This document shows, one piece after another, positions 14,721-22,894 of a DNA stretch of 64,000 bases. This DNA is from JALYLC01 sp963743275 (GTDB taxonomy: Bacteria; Actinomycetota; Thermoleophilia; Gaiellales; JALYLC01), in NCBI GenBank assembly GCA_963743275.1, contig CAVUPB010000007.1, forward strand, positions 558,001-622,000. Direction: 5' to 3'. The notes under the pieces were generated by a model that saw nothing but the letters and a program-made list of their open reading frames with translations, did not search any database and had not been told where the DNA came from. Within the stretch, counting starts at the first letter, position 1; each line of letters opens with the position of its first letter. A program made the position numbers and the translations under genes.

Positions 14721-16709
14721 GCCGCACATCTGCAGCGCCTGTTCGGGCACGAGTCGTTTCGCCCCGGGCAGCGCGAGGCCGTCGAGGCGGCGTTCGCGGG
14801 GCGCGATGCGCTCGTCGTGATGCCCACGGGCTCGGGCAAGTCGCTCTGCTACCAGCTCCCGGGGCTCGCGCTCGACGGGCTCACGATCGTCATCTCGCCG
14901 CTCGTCGCGCTCATGCGCGATCAGGGCGATGCGCTCGCGCGCGCGGGGCACGGGGCGGCGCGGGTGCTCAACGCCTCGCTGCCGCCCGGGGAGGCCGACT
15001 CGGTGCTCGCCGCGCTCGCCGACGGCTCCTGCGGTCTCGTGCTGGTCGCGCCCGAGCGCTTCGGCGACCGGCGCTTCCGCGCGGCGCTCGAAGGGCGCGA
15101 GATCGCGCTCTTCGCCGTCGACGAGGCGCATTGCCTGAGCGAGTGGGGGCACGATTTCCGCCCCGACTACCTGCGCCTCGCCGATGCCCGCGACGCCATC
15201 GGCGCGCGCTGCACCATGGCGCTGACGGCGACGGCCACGCCGCGCGTGGCGGCCGACATCGCGCGTGCGCTGCGGCTGCGCGATCCCGTCGAGGTGCGCA
15301 CGGGCGTGGATCGCCCCAACCTGACGTTCGACGTGGCCGCCGTGCAGGGGGAGCGCGCGCGGCTTGCGCTGCTGGCCGCGGGACTGGCCGATCCGGCTGC
15401 GCGGCCGGCCATCGTCTACGCCGGCACGCGCGCCCGCTGCGAGGAGGTGGCCGAGCGCCTGCGCGAGGCCGACCTCCCGGCCGAGGCCTATCACGCGGGC
15501 CTGGGCGCGGCCGAGCGCGACGCCCGGCAGGGGCGCTTCATGGCGTCGCCCGACGGCGTCATGGTCGCGACCACGGCCTTCGGCATGGGCGTCGACAAGG
15601 CCGACGTGCGCTCGGTCTGGCACTGGTCGCTGCCCGCCTCGCTCGAGGGCTACTACCAGGAGTCGGGCCGCGCCGGTCGCGACGGCGGGCCGGCCCGTTG
15701 CGTCCTGCTCTACTCGCCGTCGGACCGCGGGCTCGTGGCGCACTTCATCCGCCAGTCCGAGGTCGGGCGCGACGACGTCAATGCCCTGCTCGCCCTGATC
15801 GCCGCCCGGGCCGACGGCGAAGGCCGCTTTGCCGTCGGCCTCGACGGGCTCGGCGAGCGCTCGCGGGCGCTGGTCGCCGTGGCCGAGCGCATCGGCGCCG
15901 TCGAGCTCGAGCCCGGGCGCGTCGACGAGGCGCGCGGGACGCTGCGCCTGCGCGCGGTCGGCCACCGCCGCGCGAGCGAGGTGGAGCGCGCCTCGAAGCA
16001 CTTCGCGCGCCAGCGCTGGGATGCGCTCGCGGCGATCACCGCCTACGCGGCCGGCACGGACTGCCGGCGCTCGGTGCTGCTGCGGCACTTCCGCGACCCT
16101 CACGCACCCGCGCCGGCCGGCCGCTGCTGCGACATCTGCGAGCCGCCCGGCGACCTCGCGACGGGCGGCGTCGACCGCGCCGCCCTGCGCCACGCCGTCC
16201 TCGGGGCTGCGACCGCGGCGCGGCCGTCCGTCGGCCGCACGGGGCTCGATCAGATCCTGCGCGGCCTCGATCGCGTGCGCGAGCGCTACGGCGGGGTACC
16301 GGGCTTCGGCAGCGCCGCGGGCCTCGGCCGCGCCGCCGTGCTCGCGGCGATCGACGCGGCGGTGGCCGAGGGGGAGCTTGCCTCGAGCGGGGGCGCCCGC
16401 CCCGTCCTGCGGCCGCCGGGCGCGGCCGCGCCGGCGGCTCCGCCGGCCGGTCCGCTCGATGCCGATCTCGCCGCGCGCCTGCGCGACTGGCGTCGCGAGC
16501 GCTCGCGCAGCGACGGCGTACCGGCCTACGTCGTGCTCACGAATGCGTGCCTCGACGAGGTCTGCCGGCGGCTCCCGGGCGACGAGGAAGAACTGCTCGA
16601 GGTGCCCGGCATGGGCCCCGCACGCATCGAGCGCTACGGCCGCGACCTGCTCGAGCTCGTGCGCACCGCGGCCGGGGCGGGGGCTTCCCGGCCGCCTCTG
16701 CCCGTATGA
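14712..16709 (+). CDS. recQ: ATP-dependent DNA helicase RecQ
   Basis: 665 residues from GTG 14712. The superfamily-2 helicase motifs are MPTGSGKSLCYQLPG (motif I, about residue 37), FAVDEAHCLSEWGHDFRP (motif II), TATATPRV (motif III) and YYQESGRAGRDG (motif VI). The zinc-binding block with RCCDICEPP follows, and an HRDC domain ends the protein (VPAYVVLTNACLDEVCRRLP, then VPGMGPARIERYG). RecQ unwinds DNA 3' to 5' in recombinational repair. infA follows 9 bp downstream. Confidence 0.95.
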   Translation: MDAAAHLQRLFGHESFRPGQREAVEAAFAGRDALVVMPTGSGKSLCYQLPGLALDGLTIVISPLVALMRDQGDALARAGHGAARVLNASLPPGEADSVLAALADGSCGLVLVAPERFGDRRFRAALEGREIALFAVDEAHCLSEWGHDFRPDYLRLADARDAIGARCTMALTATATPRVAADIARALRLRDPVEVRTGVDRPNLTFDVAAVQGERARLALLAAGLADPAARPAIVYAGTRARCEEVAERLREADLPAEAYHAGLGAAERDARQGRFMASPDGVMVATTAFGMGVDKADVRSVWHWSLPASLEGYYQESGRAGRDGGPARCVLLYSPSDRGLVAHFIRQSEVGRDDVNALLALIAARADGEGRFAVGLDGLGERSRALVAVAERIGAVELEPGRVDEARGTLRLRAVGHRRASEVERASKHFARQRWDALAAITAYAAGTDCRRSVLLRHFRDPHAPAPAGRCCDICEPPGDLATGGVDRAALRHAVLGAATAARPSVGRTGLDQILRGLDRVRERYGGVPGFGSAAGLGRAAVLAAIDAAVAEGELASSGGARPVLRPPGAAAPAAPPAGPLDADLAARLRDWRRERSRSDGVPAYVVLTNACLDEVCRRLPGDEEELLEVPGMGPARIERYGRDLLELVRTAAGAGASRPPLPV

Positions 16710-16718
16710 TGCCCGGCA

Positions 16719-16940
16719 GTGAGCGACAAAGAAGAGAAGATCGAGTTCGAGGGAGAGGTCACGGAAGCACTCCCCAACACCATGTTCCGCGTGCGACTCG
16801 ACAACGATCACGAGGTGCTGACCCACATCTCGGGCAAGATGCGCAGGCATTACATCCGCATCCTGCCGGGCGACCGCGTGAAGGTCGAGTTGTCGCCGTA
16901 CGACCTCACGCGCGGGCGCATCGTCTACCGCTACCGCTGA
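16719..16940 (+). CDS. infA: Translation initiation factor IF-1
   Basis: 73 residues from GTG 16719, a single OB-fold. It is recognisable from EGEVTEALPNTMFRVRLDN, HISGKMRRHYIRILPGD and ELSPYDLTRGRIVYRY, nearly identical to IF-1 of other bacteria. IF-1 binds the 30S A site during initiation. In most Actinomycetota infA sits in the rpmJ-rpsM-rpsK ribosomal operon. Here it lies between recQ and an EcsC-like gene, so it is either relocated or a second copy. Confidence 0.95.
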   Translation: MSDKEEKIEFEGEVTEALPNTMFRVRLDNDHEVLTHISGKMRRHYIRILPGDRVKVELSPYDLTRGRIVYRYR

Positions 16941-16953
16941 TCGGGAGCCCGCG

Positions 16954-17652
16954 ATGGGCCTGATCACGCGAGCCGTCTCCGGCCGGGTCGTCGACGAGCT
17001 GTCGGTGCGCCTCGCGGGCGCGACCGAAGCGGCGATCGACGAGATCGTGCGCCGCCGCAGCCATGCCATCCGGGCGGCCGTCGAGGTCGAGCGCCTGCGC
17101 CATCCCGACGCGTCGCCGCAGGACATCGCGCGCCTGCTCATGTACCGGCGCAGCAAGGGCTCGGCGATCGGCGGGGCCGTCTCGGCGCTGCCGGGGGCAT
17201 TCCCCGGCGTGGGCACCGCGACCGAGATCGGCGCCGGTCTCGCCGACGCCGTGGCGCTCGTGTACACCCAGGTCGCGCTCGTGCTCGCGGTCGCGGCGGC
17301 GTTCGACCACGATCTCGACGCGCACGACGACCGCGCGGCCGACGTCCGCATCGTGCTCGCGCTCGATGCCGGCGCGGCGAAGTTCGGCAAGGGCGGCGTC
17401 GTCGAGCTCGCCGACGGCGAGCCGCTCCTGCCCCACGATCGCACGCTCTCCGAGGAGCTCAACCGCGAGCTCGGCGCGATGGTCGTCAAGCGCACCGCGC
17501 GCCGGCGCGTGCGCACGCTGCTCGGCCGCGAGATCCCCTTCGGCGTCGGCGTCGCAATCGGCGCCGGCGCGAACTTCAAGGCGATCCGCCACACGGGCCG
17601 CACGGCGCTGCGCTACTACGAGTTCACCGCTTCTGCCGCAACGAAGGCCTGA
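16954..17652 (+). CDS. EcsC-like membrane-associated protein
   Basis: 232 residues, with GGGAG upstream of ATG 16954. A Gly/Ala-rich hydrophobic region (AIGGAVSALPGAFPGVGTAT, then EIGAGLADAVALVYTQVALV, about residues 71-112) and a second one (EIPFGVGVAIGAGANFKAI, about 190-210) resemble the EcsC family, whose biochemical role is unclear. The acidic stretch FDHDLDAHDDRAADVR lies between them. It begins 13 bp after infA, and a palindrome follows its stop. Confidence 0.55.
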   Translation: MGLITRAVSGRVVDELSVRLAGATEAAIDEIVRRRSHAIRAAVEVERLRHPDASPQDIARLLMYRRSKGSAIGGAVSALPGAFPGVGTATEIGAGLADAVALVYTQVALVLAVAAAFDHDLDAHDDRAADVRIVLALDAGAAKFGKGGVVELADGEPLLPHDRTLSEELNRELGAMVVKRTARRRVRTLLGREIPFGVGVAIGAGANFKAIRHTGRTALRYYEFTASAATKA

Positions 17653-17657
17653 GCGTT

Positions 17658-17675
17658 CGCAGGCGCGCGCCTGCG
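17658..17675 (+). terminator. 18-bp perfect palindrome after the EcsC-like gene
   Basis: CGCAGGCGCGCGCCTGCG lies 5 bp after the stop. It could form a short hairpin and help end the recQ-infA transcript. No T-run follows, so intrinsic termination is uncertain. Confidence 0.35.
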
Positions 17676-17703
17676 TCACACCAGGCGGCCCTAGTCTCGG
17701 CCT

Positions 17704-18216
17704 GTGAAGAATCTCCCGGTCATCCTCGCGGCGCTCCTGCTCATCGCGGTCGGCGCCTACATCAAGTTCTCGGCGTCCGGGGGCGACCAGGGCAGGGCTG
17801 AGCGCTCCGCGCGCGTGACGTACGTCATCGACGGCGACACGGTCGTCGCATCGCTCGCGTCGGGCGAGTCCGTGCACGTCCGCGTGATCGGCATCGACAC
17901 GCCCGAGATCTTCCACGACGGCCGGCCTCCGCAGTGCTACGCGACGCGAGCGGCGAGCATCACGCGCCGGCTCACGCTCGGCCGTGACGTTGCGCTCGAG
18001 CCGGGCCGCGAGGAGCACGACCGCTACGGGCGCCTGCTCGCCTACGTACAGGTGCGCGGCGAGCCCGACGACATCGAGCACACGCTGCTCACCGAGGGCG
18101 CCGCGCGCACGCTCACGATCGCGCCGAACACCGCTCGCGCCGCCGCGTACGCCGAGCTCGAGCGCGCCGCCCGCGCCGCGGGACGCGGCCTCTGGGGCGC
18201 CTGCCGGAGTGGGTGA
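17704..18216 (+). CDS. Staphylococcal-nuclease-like (thermonuclease) protein, exported or anchored
   Basis: 170 residues from GTG 17704. An N-terminal hydrophobic segment (about residues 4-20) acts as signal peptide or anchor. The SNase domain shows VIDGDTVVA, the catalytic-loop region RVIGIDTPEIFHDGRPPQC, and EEHDRYGRLLAYV, which carries the conserved Glu and Arg. The Ca2+-dependent nuclease fold cleaves DNA and RNA outside the cytoplasm, probably for nutrient scavenging. Two hairpins follow the stop. Confidence 0.88.
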   Translation: MKNLPVILAALLLIAVGAYIKFSASGGDQGRAERSARVTYVIDGDTVVASLASGESVHVRVIGIDTPEIFHDGRPPQCYATRAASITRRLTLGRDVALEPGREEHDRYGRLLAYVQVRGEPDDIEHTLLTEGAARTLTIAPNTARAAAYAELERAARAAGRGLWGACRSG

Positions 18217-18253
18217 ATGGCGAGCTCGGGCAAACGCGCGCACGCCGACCGGG

Positions 18254-18315
18254 GGGCGGCCTGCGACGGAAGGGCCGCCCGCGCCCGGCCGGGTTTGACA
18301 GCCGGGGGCTGTCAA
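18254..18315. terminator. Two consecutive hairpins between the nuclease and metallophosphoesterase genes
   Basis: The first (18254-18280) has stem GGGCGGCC/GGCCGCCC with an 11-nt loop. The second (18295-18315) has a perfect 9-bp stem TTGACAGCC/GGCTGTCAA with a GGG loop. Both lie after the nuclease stop. The second could instead be an operator for the downstream gene, 71 bp away. Confidence 0.45.
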
Positions 18316-18386
18316 TTCCGTAGCTCCAGCGCCCCCCGCCTCCCTGCGGTGAGCCCTGCAGCGTTCCGGCTGCGACTATACCACCG

Positions 18387-19217
18387 ATGATGCGCTTGAA
18401 CAGGGCAATTGCGGCGATCGCTGCGGTGGGCATCGCGGCCTCGGGAGCGGAGTCGCTGACGCTCCGGCGGCGCGTGCGCGAGGTGCCCCTCGCGGGCATG
18501 CCGGCCGACCTCGACGGGCTGTCGCTGATGCACGTCTCGGACGTGCACGCCGGCTACGGCCCCGGCCTCATGCACCTGCGCCGGTGCGTCGCCTGGGCCG
18601 AGGAGGTCGAGCCCGATCTGATCGCCGTCACGGGCGACCTCGTCGCGCGGCGGCGGGCGGCGCCGGGGTTCGCGGCGGCGGCGGCAGGGCTCGTCTCGGC
18701 CGCCCGCCACGGGGCCTTCGCCGTGCTCGGCAACCACGACCGCGCCCACGGCAACGATCCGTTCGCCCAGGGCTGGGACGCCGACGACCTCGGGGGGCTC
18801 ACGCTCCTGGACGGAGCCGCCGCGGCGCTGACCGTGCGCGGTCGCCGCATCTCGATCGCCGGCGCCTCGATCGAGCGCACGCTGCGCGACCGCACCTACG
18901 ACCCGGCGGTTCACCTCGACGTGAGCGCCGACCTGCGCATCCTGCTCTGCCACTACCCGGACGCCCTGCCGCGGCTGCGCCCGGGCTGGGCGCATCTCGT
19001 CCTCGCCGGCCATCTCCACGGCGGCCAGATCTGCCTGCCGTGGCCGGGCGGTCGCATCGGGCTGGCGCATCCGCGCTCCGGACCGATCTCGCCGCTGGAG
19101 GCCTGCGACGGCACGGTCATGCACGCGTCCCCGGGCCTCGGCACGACGTTCGTGCCGTTCCGCCTGTTCGCCCAGCCCGAGGTGACGCTGCTGCGGCTCC
19201 ATTCGCAGCCGCGCTAG
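18387..19217 (+). CDS. Metallophosphoesterase, YkuE-like, membrane-anchored
   Basis: 276 residues. A short hydrophobic N-terminus (about residues 6-22) with Arg at position 3 suggests export or anchoring. The calcineurin motifs are in order: HVSDVHAGYGP, AVTGDLVARR, VLGNHDRAHG, LCHYPD and LAGHLHGGQICLP. The last, GHxHGGQ, is characteristic of the YkuE group, some members of which act on UDP-diacylglucosamine-like lipids. Substrate here unknown. Not closely similar to the metallophosphoesterase at 11649. Confidence 0.85.
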   Translation: MMRLNRAIAAIAAVGIAASGAESLTLRRRVREVPLAGMPADLDGLSLMHVSDVHAGYGPGLMHLRRCVAWAEEVEPDLIAVTGDLVARRRAAPGFAAAAAGLVSAARHGAFAVLGNHDRAHGNDPFAQGWDADDLGGLTLLDGAAAALTVRGRRISIAGASIERTLRDRTYDPAVHLDVSADLRILLCHYPDALPRLRPGWAHLVLAGHLHGGQICLPWPGGRIGLAHPRSGPISPLEACDGTVMHASPGLGTTFVPFRLFAQPEVTLLRLHSQPR

Positions 19218-19293
19218 GTCACGCCGGCGGGCGTGCCGCGCGTCCGCGGCCGGGCGTCGCAGAGGGTCTGAGAAGCTCTAAGCTGGCCGGGCG

Positions 19294-19908
19294 ATGGCGA
19301 TCCAGCACCTCACCGGCGCCACCGATCCGCGCAGGCCGGATGTCTGCCGCAGTTGCGCATGGTGGCAGGGCAACGGCAGCCGGGGCGTCGACCGGCGGCG
19401 CTGGATCGAGGCCGTCGAGGACGACTTCGGCGCCTGGGGAGAGGTCTATCTCGACGGCGACCGGCACGTCGCCTCGCTGCAGTACGGGCCCGCGCCGGCG
19501 TTTCCGCGCGCACGCACGCTCCCCGCGGGGCCGCCGTCCGACGACGCCGTGCTCGTGACGTGCGCGTACCTGTCGGACCCGTCGAGCCCGTGGTCGCTGC
19601 AGAGCCTCTTCCTCGCCTGCATCGGCGCCTGCCACGAGCGCCGCGTCACGGCGATCGAGGCGTTCGGCGTCGTGCACGTCCCCGAAGCCGAGTTCGCCGA
19701 GCGCTTCCTGCAGCACCGCACGATCTTCCCGCGCGACTTCCTCGCCGACTACGGGTTCGCGACGCTGCGCAGCGCCGGCCGCGTCGAGCTCATGCGGCTC
19801 GAGCTCGGCGGGCTGCAGCCCGCGGCCGAGGACGGCCGCGTCGCGCAGGTCGTGCGGCGGGCCGCCGAGATCATCAAGCGACCTCCCGGGCTCGCCGAGC
19901 CCGTGTAG
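19294..19908 (+). CDS. Hypothetical protein, possibly GNAT-like
   Basis: 204 residues. The start LTGATDPRRPDVCRSCAWWQ has a CxxCxWW signature that I associate with actinobacterial proteins annotated as N-acetyltransferases. A mixed alpha/beta middle contains GEVYLDGDRHVASLQYGPA and DAVLVTCAYLSDPSSPWSLQ. No clear acetyl-CoA-binding motif (Q/RxxGxG/A) is visible. Function is therefore open. It stands alone between a metallophosphoesterase and a cupin gene on the same strand. Confidence 0.5.
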   Translation: MAIQHLTGATDPRRPDVCRSCAWWQGNGSRGVDRRRWIEAVEDDFGAWGEVYLDGDRHVASLQYGPAPAFPRARTLPAGPPSDDAVLVTCAYLSDPSSPWSLQSLFLACIGACHERRVTAIEAFGVVHVPEAEFAERFLQHRTIFPRDFLADYGFATLRSAGRVELMRLELGGLQPAAEDGRVAQVVRRAAEIIKRPPGLAEPV

Positions 19909-19939
19909 GCACGTTTCGGGAGACAGCAGGGAGACCCGA

Positions 19940-20374
19940 ATGCCCGACTGCGGAGATGGCTATGCGATCGTGCGGGCCGACGACGTCGCCGACGTCTACG
20001 CGGGCACGGATGTCCCGGGCGAGTTCCGGCCGCTCTCGCGCGCGCTCGGCGCCGAGCAGCTCGCGGCCACACTGATCCGCGTGCCGCCGCACTGCGATTT
20101 CGAGCAGGGCACCGGTCACTTCCACGACGAGATCGAGGAGCTCTACCTCGTCACGCGCGGGACGCTCACGATGCGCTTCGGCGACGACGTGCGGAGCGTG
20201 GGCGCGGGCAGCGTCGTGCGCGTGGCGCCGAGGACGCCCCGTTCGCACCGCAACGAGGGCGACGAGCCGGTGGAGATGTGGGCCATCTCGCGGCGCAGCG
20301 AGCACGGGGACGCAACGAAGATCGACGACTTCTGGGAGGCGTCTCCGCTCGCGGCGCAGCGCGCCGGCGGCTGA
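19940..20374 (+). CDS. Cupin-domain protein
   Basis: 144 residues, with AGGGAG 7 nt before ATG 19940. A single cupin barrel carries the metal-binding motif 1 HFHDEIEELYLVTRG (two His and Glu) and motif 2 region VGAGSVVRVAPRTPRSHRNE with the last His. Could be a small dioxygenase, isomerase or sugar-binding sensor; the family is too diverse to choose. No partner gene is evident. Confidence 0.8.
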   Translation: MPDCGDGYAIVRADDVADVYAGTDVPGEFRPLSRALGAEQLAATLIRVPPHCDFEQGTGHFHDEIEELYLVTRGTLTMRFGDDVRSVGAGSVVRVAPRTPRSHRNEGDEPVEMWAISRRSEHGDATKIDDFWEASPLAAQRAGG

Positions 20375-20431
20375 CGGCGCCCGCGATCGCGCCGGGAGCG
20401 CGGCGGCCTCCTGAATGGCGGGCAGGGCTAG

Positions 20432-20460
20432 AGGCGGCGTGCCGGTCCGGCTCGCCGCCT
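20432..20460 (+). terminator. 29-bp near-perfect palindrome after the cupin gene
   Basis: AGGCGGCG-T-GCCGG pairs with CCGGC-T-CGCCGCCT around a central T (20446), giving 14-nt arms with one T/T mismatch. It lies 57 bp after the cupin stop and about 170 bp beyond the convergent amine oxidase gene's end, so it may act for either strand. A smaller palindrome, CAGCTCC-GA-GGAGCTG, lies at 20498-20513. Nothing else is recognised in this gap. Confidence 0.4.
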
Positions 20461-20627
20461 CCGCCGCGGGTGATGTCGCGCCTGAACGGCACCACCACAG
20501 CTCCGAGGAGCTGGCTTCCTGTTCCGCTGGGCTCGCCCGGCGGCGCGTCCGAGAGGGCGCACCGGCGATCGAGCCGTCCCGGCTCCCGTCAGCCAGCCAC
20601 CAGTGTAGATCGCAGATCGGGCATTGG

Positions 20628-21867
20628 TCAATGCGGATGTGTTCTGCGGCCCTCGGCCGCGAGCACCTCGGCGGCCGCCCGCGCGCCGCTCCGCAGCGCG
20701 CCCTCCATCGTGCCGCAGAACTCCGCCGCGGTGTGCTCGCCCGCGAGGTGGATCCGGCCGTAGGGTGCGGCGACCTCGGCGTCGTCCGCGCGCGACCATC
20801 CCGGCGGGTGGCAGGAGTAGGCGCCGTCGCAGTACACGTCGCCCCACCAGCGCGTGCGCACCGCGCCCTCCCCGAGCGCGAGCTCCGGGCGCAGGCGCTG
20901 CAGCGCCGCGCGCCAGCCCGCCGCGCCCACGAGGATCCCGAGCGTCTCCGTGGCCCGGAACCCGCCGGCGAACGAGGCGGCGACGGTCGCCGGCCCGCCG
21001 TCGGCGGCACGTGCCGTCCACGTCCAGAACGCGGCGTCGAGTCCCTGCACCGCGGCCGGCGCGGCCGGCGCGGTGAGCGGCACGTGCAGCTTGGCGGCGA
21101 TCCCCCACTGCAGGCGCGCGTAGCTGCGGCGTTCGCGCAGGGCGGGGAGGAACCGATCCAGCAGGCTCGCGAGCGGGACGGTGAGGACGGCGCGGTCCCA
21201 GTGCTCGCTGACGCCCTGCGTGACGAGCCGGACGCCGTCGTCGCCGTTGCGCACGTCGACGACCGGGAGCTCGAGGCGCACGCGCTCGCCGAGCTCGGCG
21301 GCCATGGCCTTCGCCAGGGCGTCGTTGCCGGCGGCCAGGCGCGAGGAGCGCATCGTCGCCGGGGAGTCCGCCGCGCGCACCTCGGCGCTCGCGAGCCAGG
21401 CCGCCGATACGCGATCGAGCTCCACGGTGTACGTCCCCTCGAGGCGCCGCGTCAGCGCGAGTCGCGCGAGCGGCGCGAGCGGCGTGCGCAGGAGCGCATC
21501 GGCGGCCGAGATGTCCGCCGCTTCCGCGCCGAGCGCATGCCACCGTCGCGGCGAGGTCCCGCTCGGCCTCGAGCAGCAGCGCGGGGTAGGCCTGGCCGCC
21601 CGAGCGCACCTCGCGCGCAGCGAACTCGAACCCCTGCTCCGCGAGCGGGAGCCCGTGCTCGGCGGCGCGCCGCAGCATGTGGTCGTAGCCGGTCTCGACG
21701 AACTCGCCGCCGCGCTCGATGCGGGCGCCGTCGGGCATGACGTCCGACCACACGCGGCCGCCGACGCGCTCACGCGCCTCGTACACCGTCACGTCGACGC
21801 CGGCGCGGGCGAGGTCGACGGCGCAGGCGAGGCCCGCGAAGCCGGCGCCGACCACCGCGACGCGCAT
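20628..21867 (-). pseudogene. Flavin monoamine oxidase, frameshifted
   Basis: From ATG 21867 the first frame gives the FAD-binding start VAVVGAGFAGLACAVDLARA and GGRVWSDV, and runs to LLEAERDLAATVA. The remainder continues in the +1 frame from WHALGAEAADIS (near 21545) through RLEGTYTVELDRVSAAWLAS to the C-terminal FAD motif RIHLAGEHTAAEFCGTMEGA and the stop at 20628. The span is 1240 nt, one base more than a multiple of three, so a single extra base explains it. Removing it gives about 412 residues, normal for the amine oxidase/phytoene-desaturase fold. Starts 3 bp after asd. Confidence 0.8.
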
Positions 21868-21870
21868 GTG

Positions 21871-22893
21871 TCAGGCCGCGGAGCGGAGCAGGCGGTCGCG
21901 CACGAGCAGCTGTGCGATCTGCACCGTGTTCGTGGCCGCGCCCTTGCGCAGGTTGTCGGAGACGACCCAGAGCGCGAGCGCGTTCGGGTCGCCCAGATCG
22001 CGCCGGATGCGGCCGACGAAGACGTCGTCCCGTCCCTCCGCGTCGATCGCCATGGGGTAGGCATGCGCGGCCGGGTCGTCGACGACCGTCACGCCGTCCT
22101 CGGCGGCCAGCAGCGCGCGCGCCTCGTCGGGCGCGATGGGCTCGCGCGTGCGCACCCAGACGGCCTCGGAGTGCGACGTCACGACCGGAACGCGCACGCA
22201 GGTCGCGCTCACGCGCAAATCGGGCAGCTCGAGGATCTTGCGCGACTCGTTGACGAGCTTGAGCTCCTCGTCGGTGTAGCCGTCGTCGCCGGAGAGCGCG
22301 CCCGCGAAGGGAATGACGTTGAACGCGATGCGATGCGCGTACACGCCCGCGCCCGGCTCCTCGCCTGCGAGCACCGCGGCCGACTCCGCGCGCAGGGCCT
22401 CGATCGCCTTCTGGCCCGTGCCGGAGACCGACTGGTAGGTCGCCACCGTGACGTGCTCGAGCGGCGAGCGGCGGTGGAGGGCGGCGAGCACGGGCATGAG
22501 CTGCATCGTCGAGCAGTTCGGGTTGGCGATGAGGCCCGCGTGCGCGCGTGCGGCGTGGTCGTTGACGCCGGCGACGACGAGCGGCACGCCGTCGTCCATG
22601 CGGAAGGCCGAGGAGTTGTCGATGACGACGGCGCCCGCCGCGACCGCCTGCGGCGCCCATTCGCGCGAGCGCGTCGCCCCGGCCGAGAAGATCGCGACGT
22701 CGATCCCGTCGAAGCTGCGGGGCCCGACGGCCTGCACCGTGAGCTCGCGGCCCGCATAGGAGCGCACCTGGCCGGCCGAGCGCTCGGAGGCCAGCAGGCG
22801 CAGCTCCTCGAGCGGGAACGCGCGCTCCTCGAGCACGCGCAGCAGCGTTGCGCCGACGGCGCCCGTGGCGCCGAGGATCGCGAGGCGCGTCAC
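21871..22893 (-). CDS. asd: Aspartate-semialdehyde dehydrogenase
   Basis: 340 residues from GTG 22893, separated from the lysC stop by one base. NADP-binding start LAILGATGAVGATLLRVLEE. The catalytic cysteine is in NPNCSTMQLMPVLAAL. The substrate-binding region includes SVSGTGQKAIEAL and the later RVPVVTSHSEAV. It reduces aspartyl phosphate to aspartate semialdehyde, the branch point to lysine/diaminopimelate, threonine and methionine. The lysC-asd order is the usual actinobacterial operon. The amine oxidase gene follows after 3 bp. Confidence 0.95.
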   Translation of the reverse strand: MTRLAILGATGAVGATLLRVLEERAFPLEELRLLASERSAGQVRSYAGRELTVQAVGPRSFDGIDVAIFSAGATRSREWAPQAVAAGAVVIDNSSAFRMDDGVPLVVAGVNDHAARAHAGLIANPNCSTMQLMPVLAALHRRSPLEHVTVATYQSVSGTGQKAIEALRAESAAVLAGEEPGAGVYAHRIAFNVIPFAGALSGDDGYTDEELKLVNESRKILELPDLRVSATCVRVPVVTSHSEAVWVRTREPIAPDEARALLAAEDGVTVVDDPAAHAYPMAIDAEGRDDVFVGRIRRDLGDPNALALWVVSDNLRKGAATNTVQIAQLLVRDRLLRSAA

Positions 22894-22894
22894 C

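Noticed and set aside
18200..18300. Sequence resembling the 5' half of a tRNA-Leu (GCCGGAGTGGGTGAATGGC) at the end of the nuclease gene
   Set aside because: No T-arm (GGTTCGA-like) or matching acceptor 3' strand follows, and the start lies inside coding sequence.
20375..20627. Additional small gene or riboswitch between the cupin and amine oxidase genes
   Set aside because: Only two palindromes are evident; open frames lack starts, conserved motifs or consistent codon bias.
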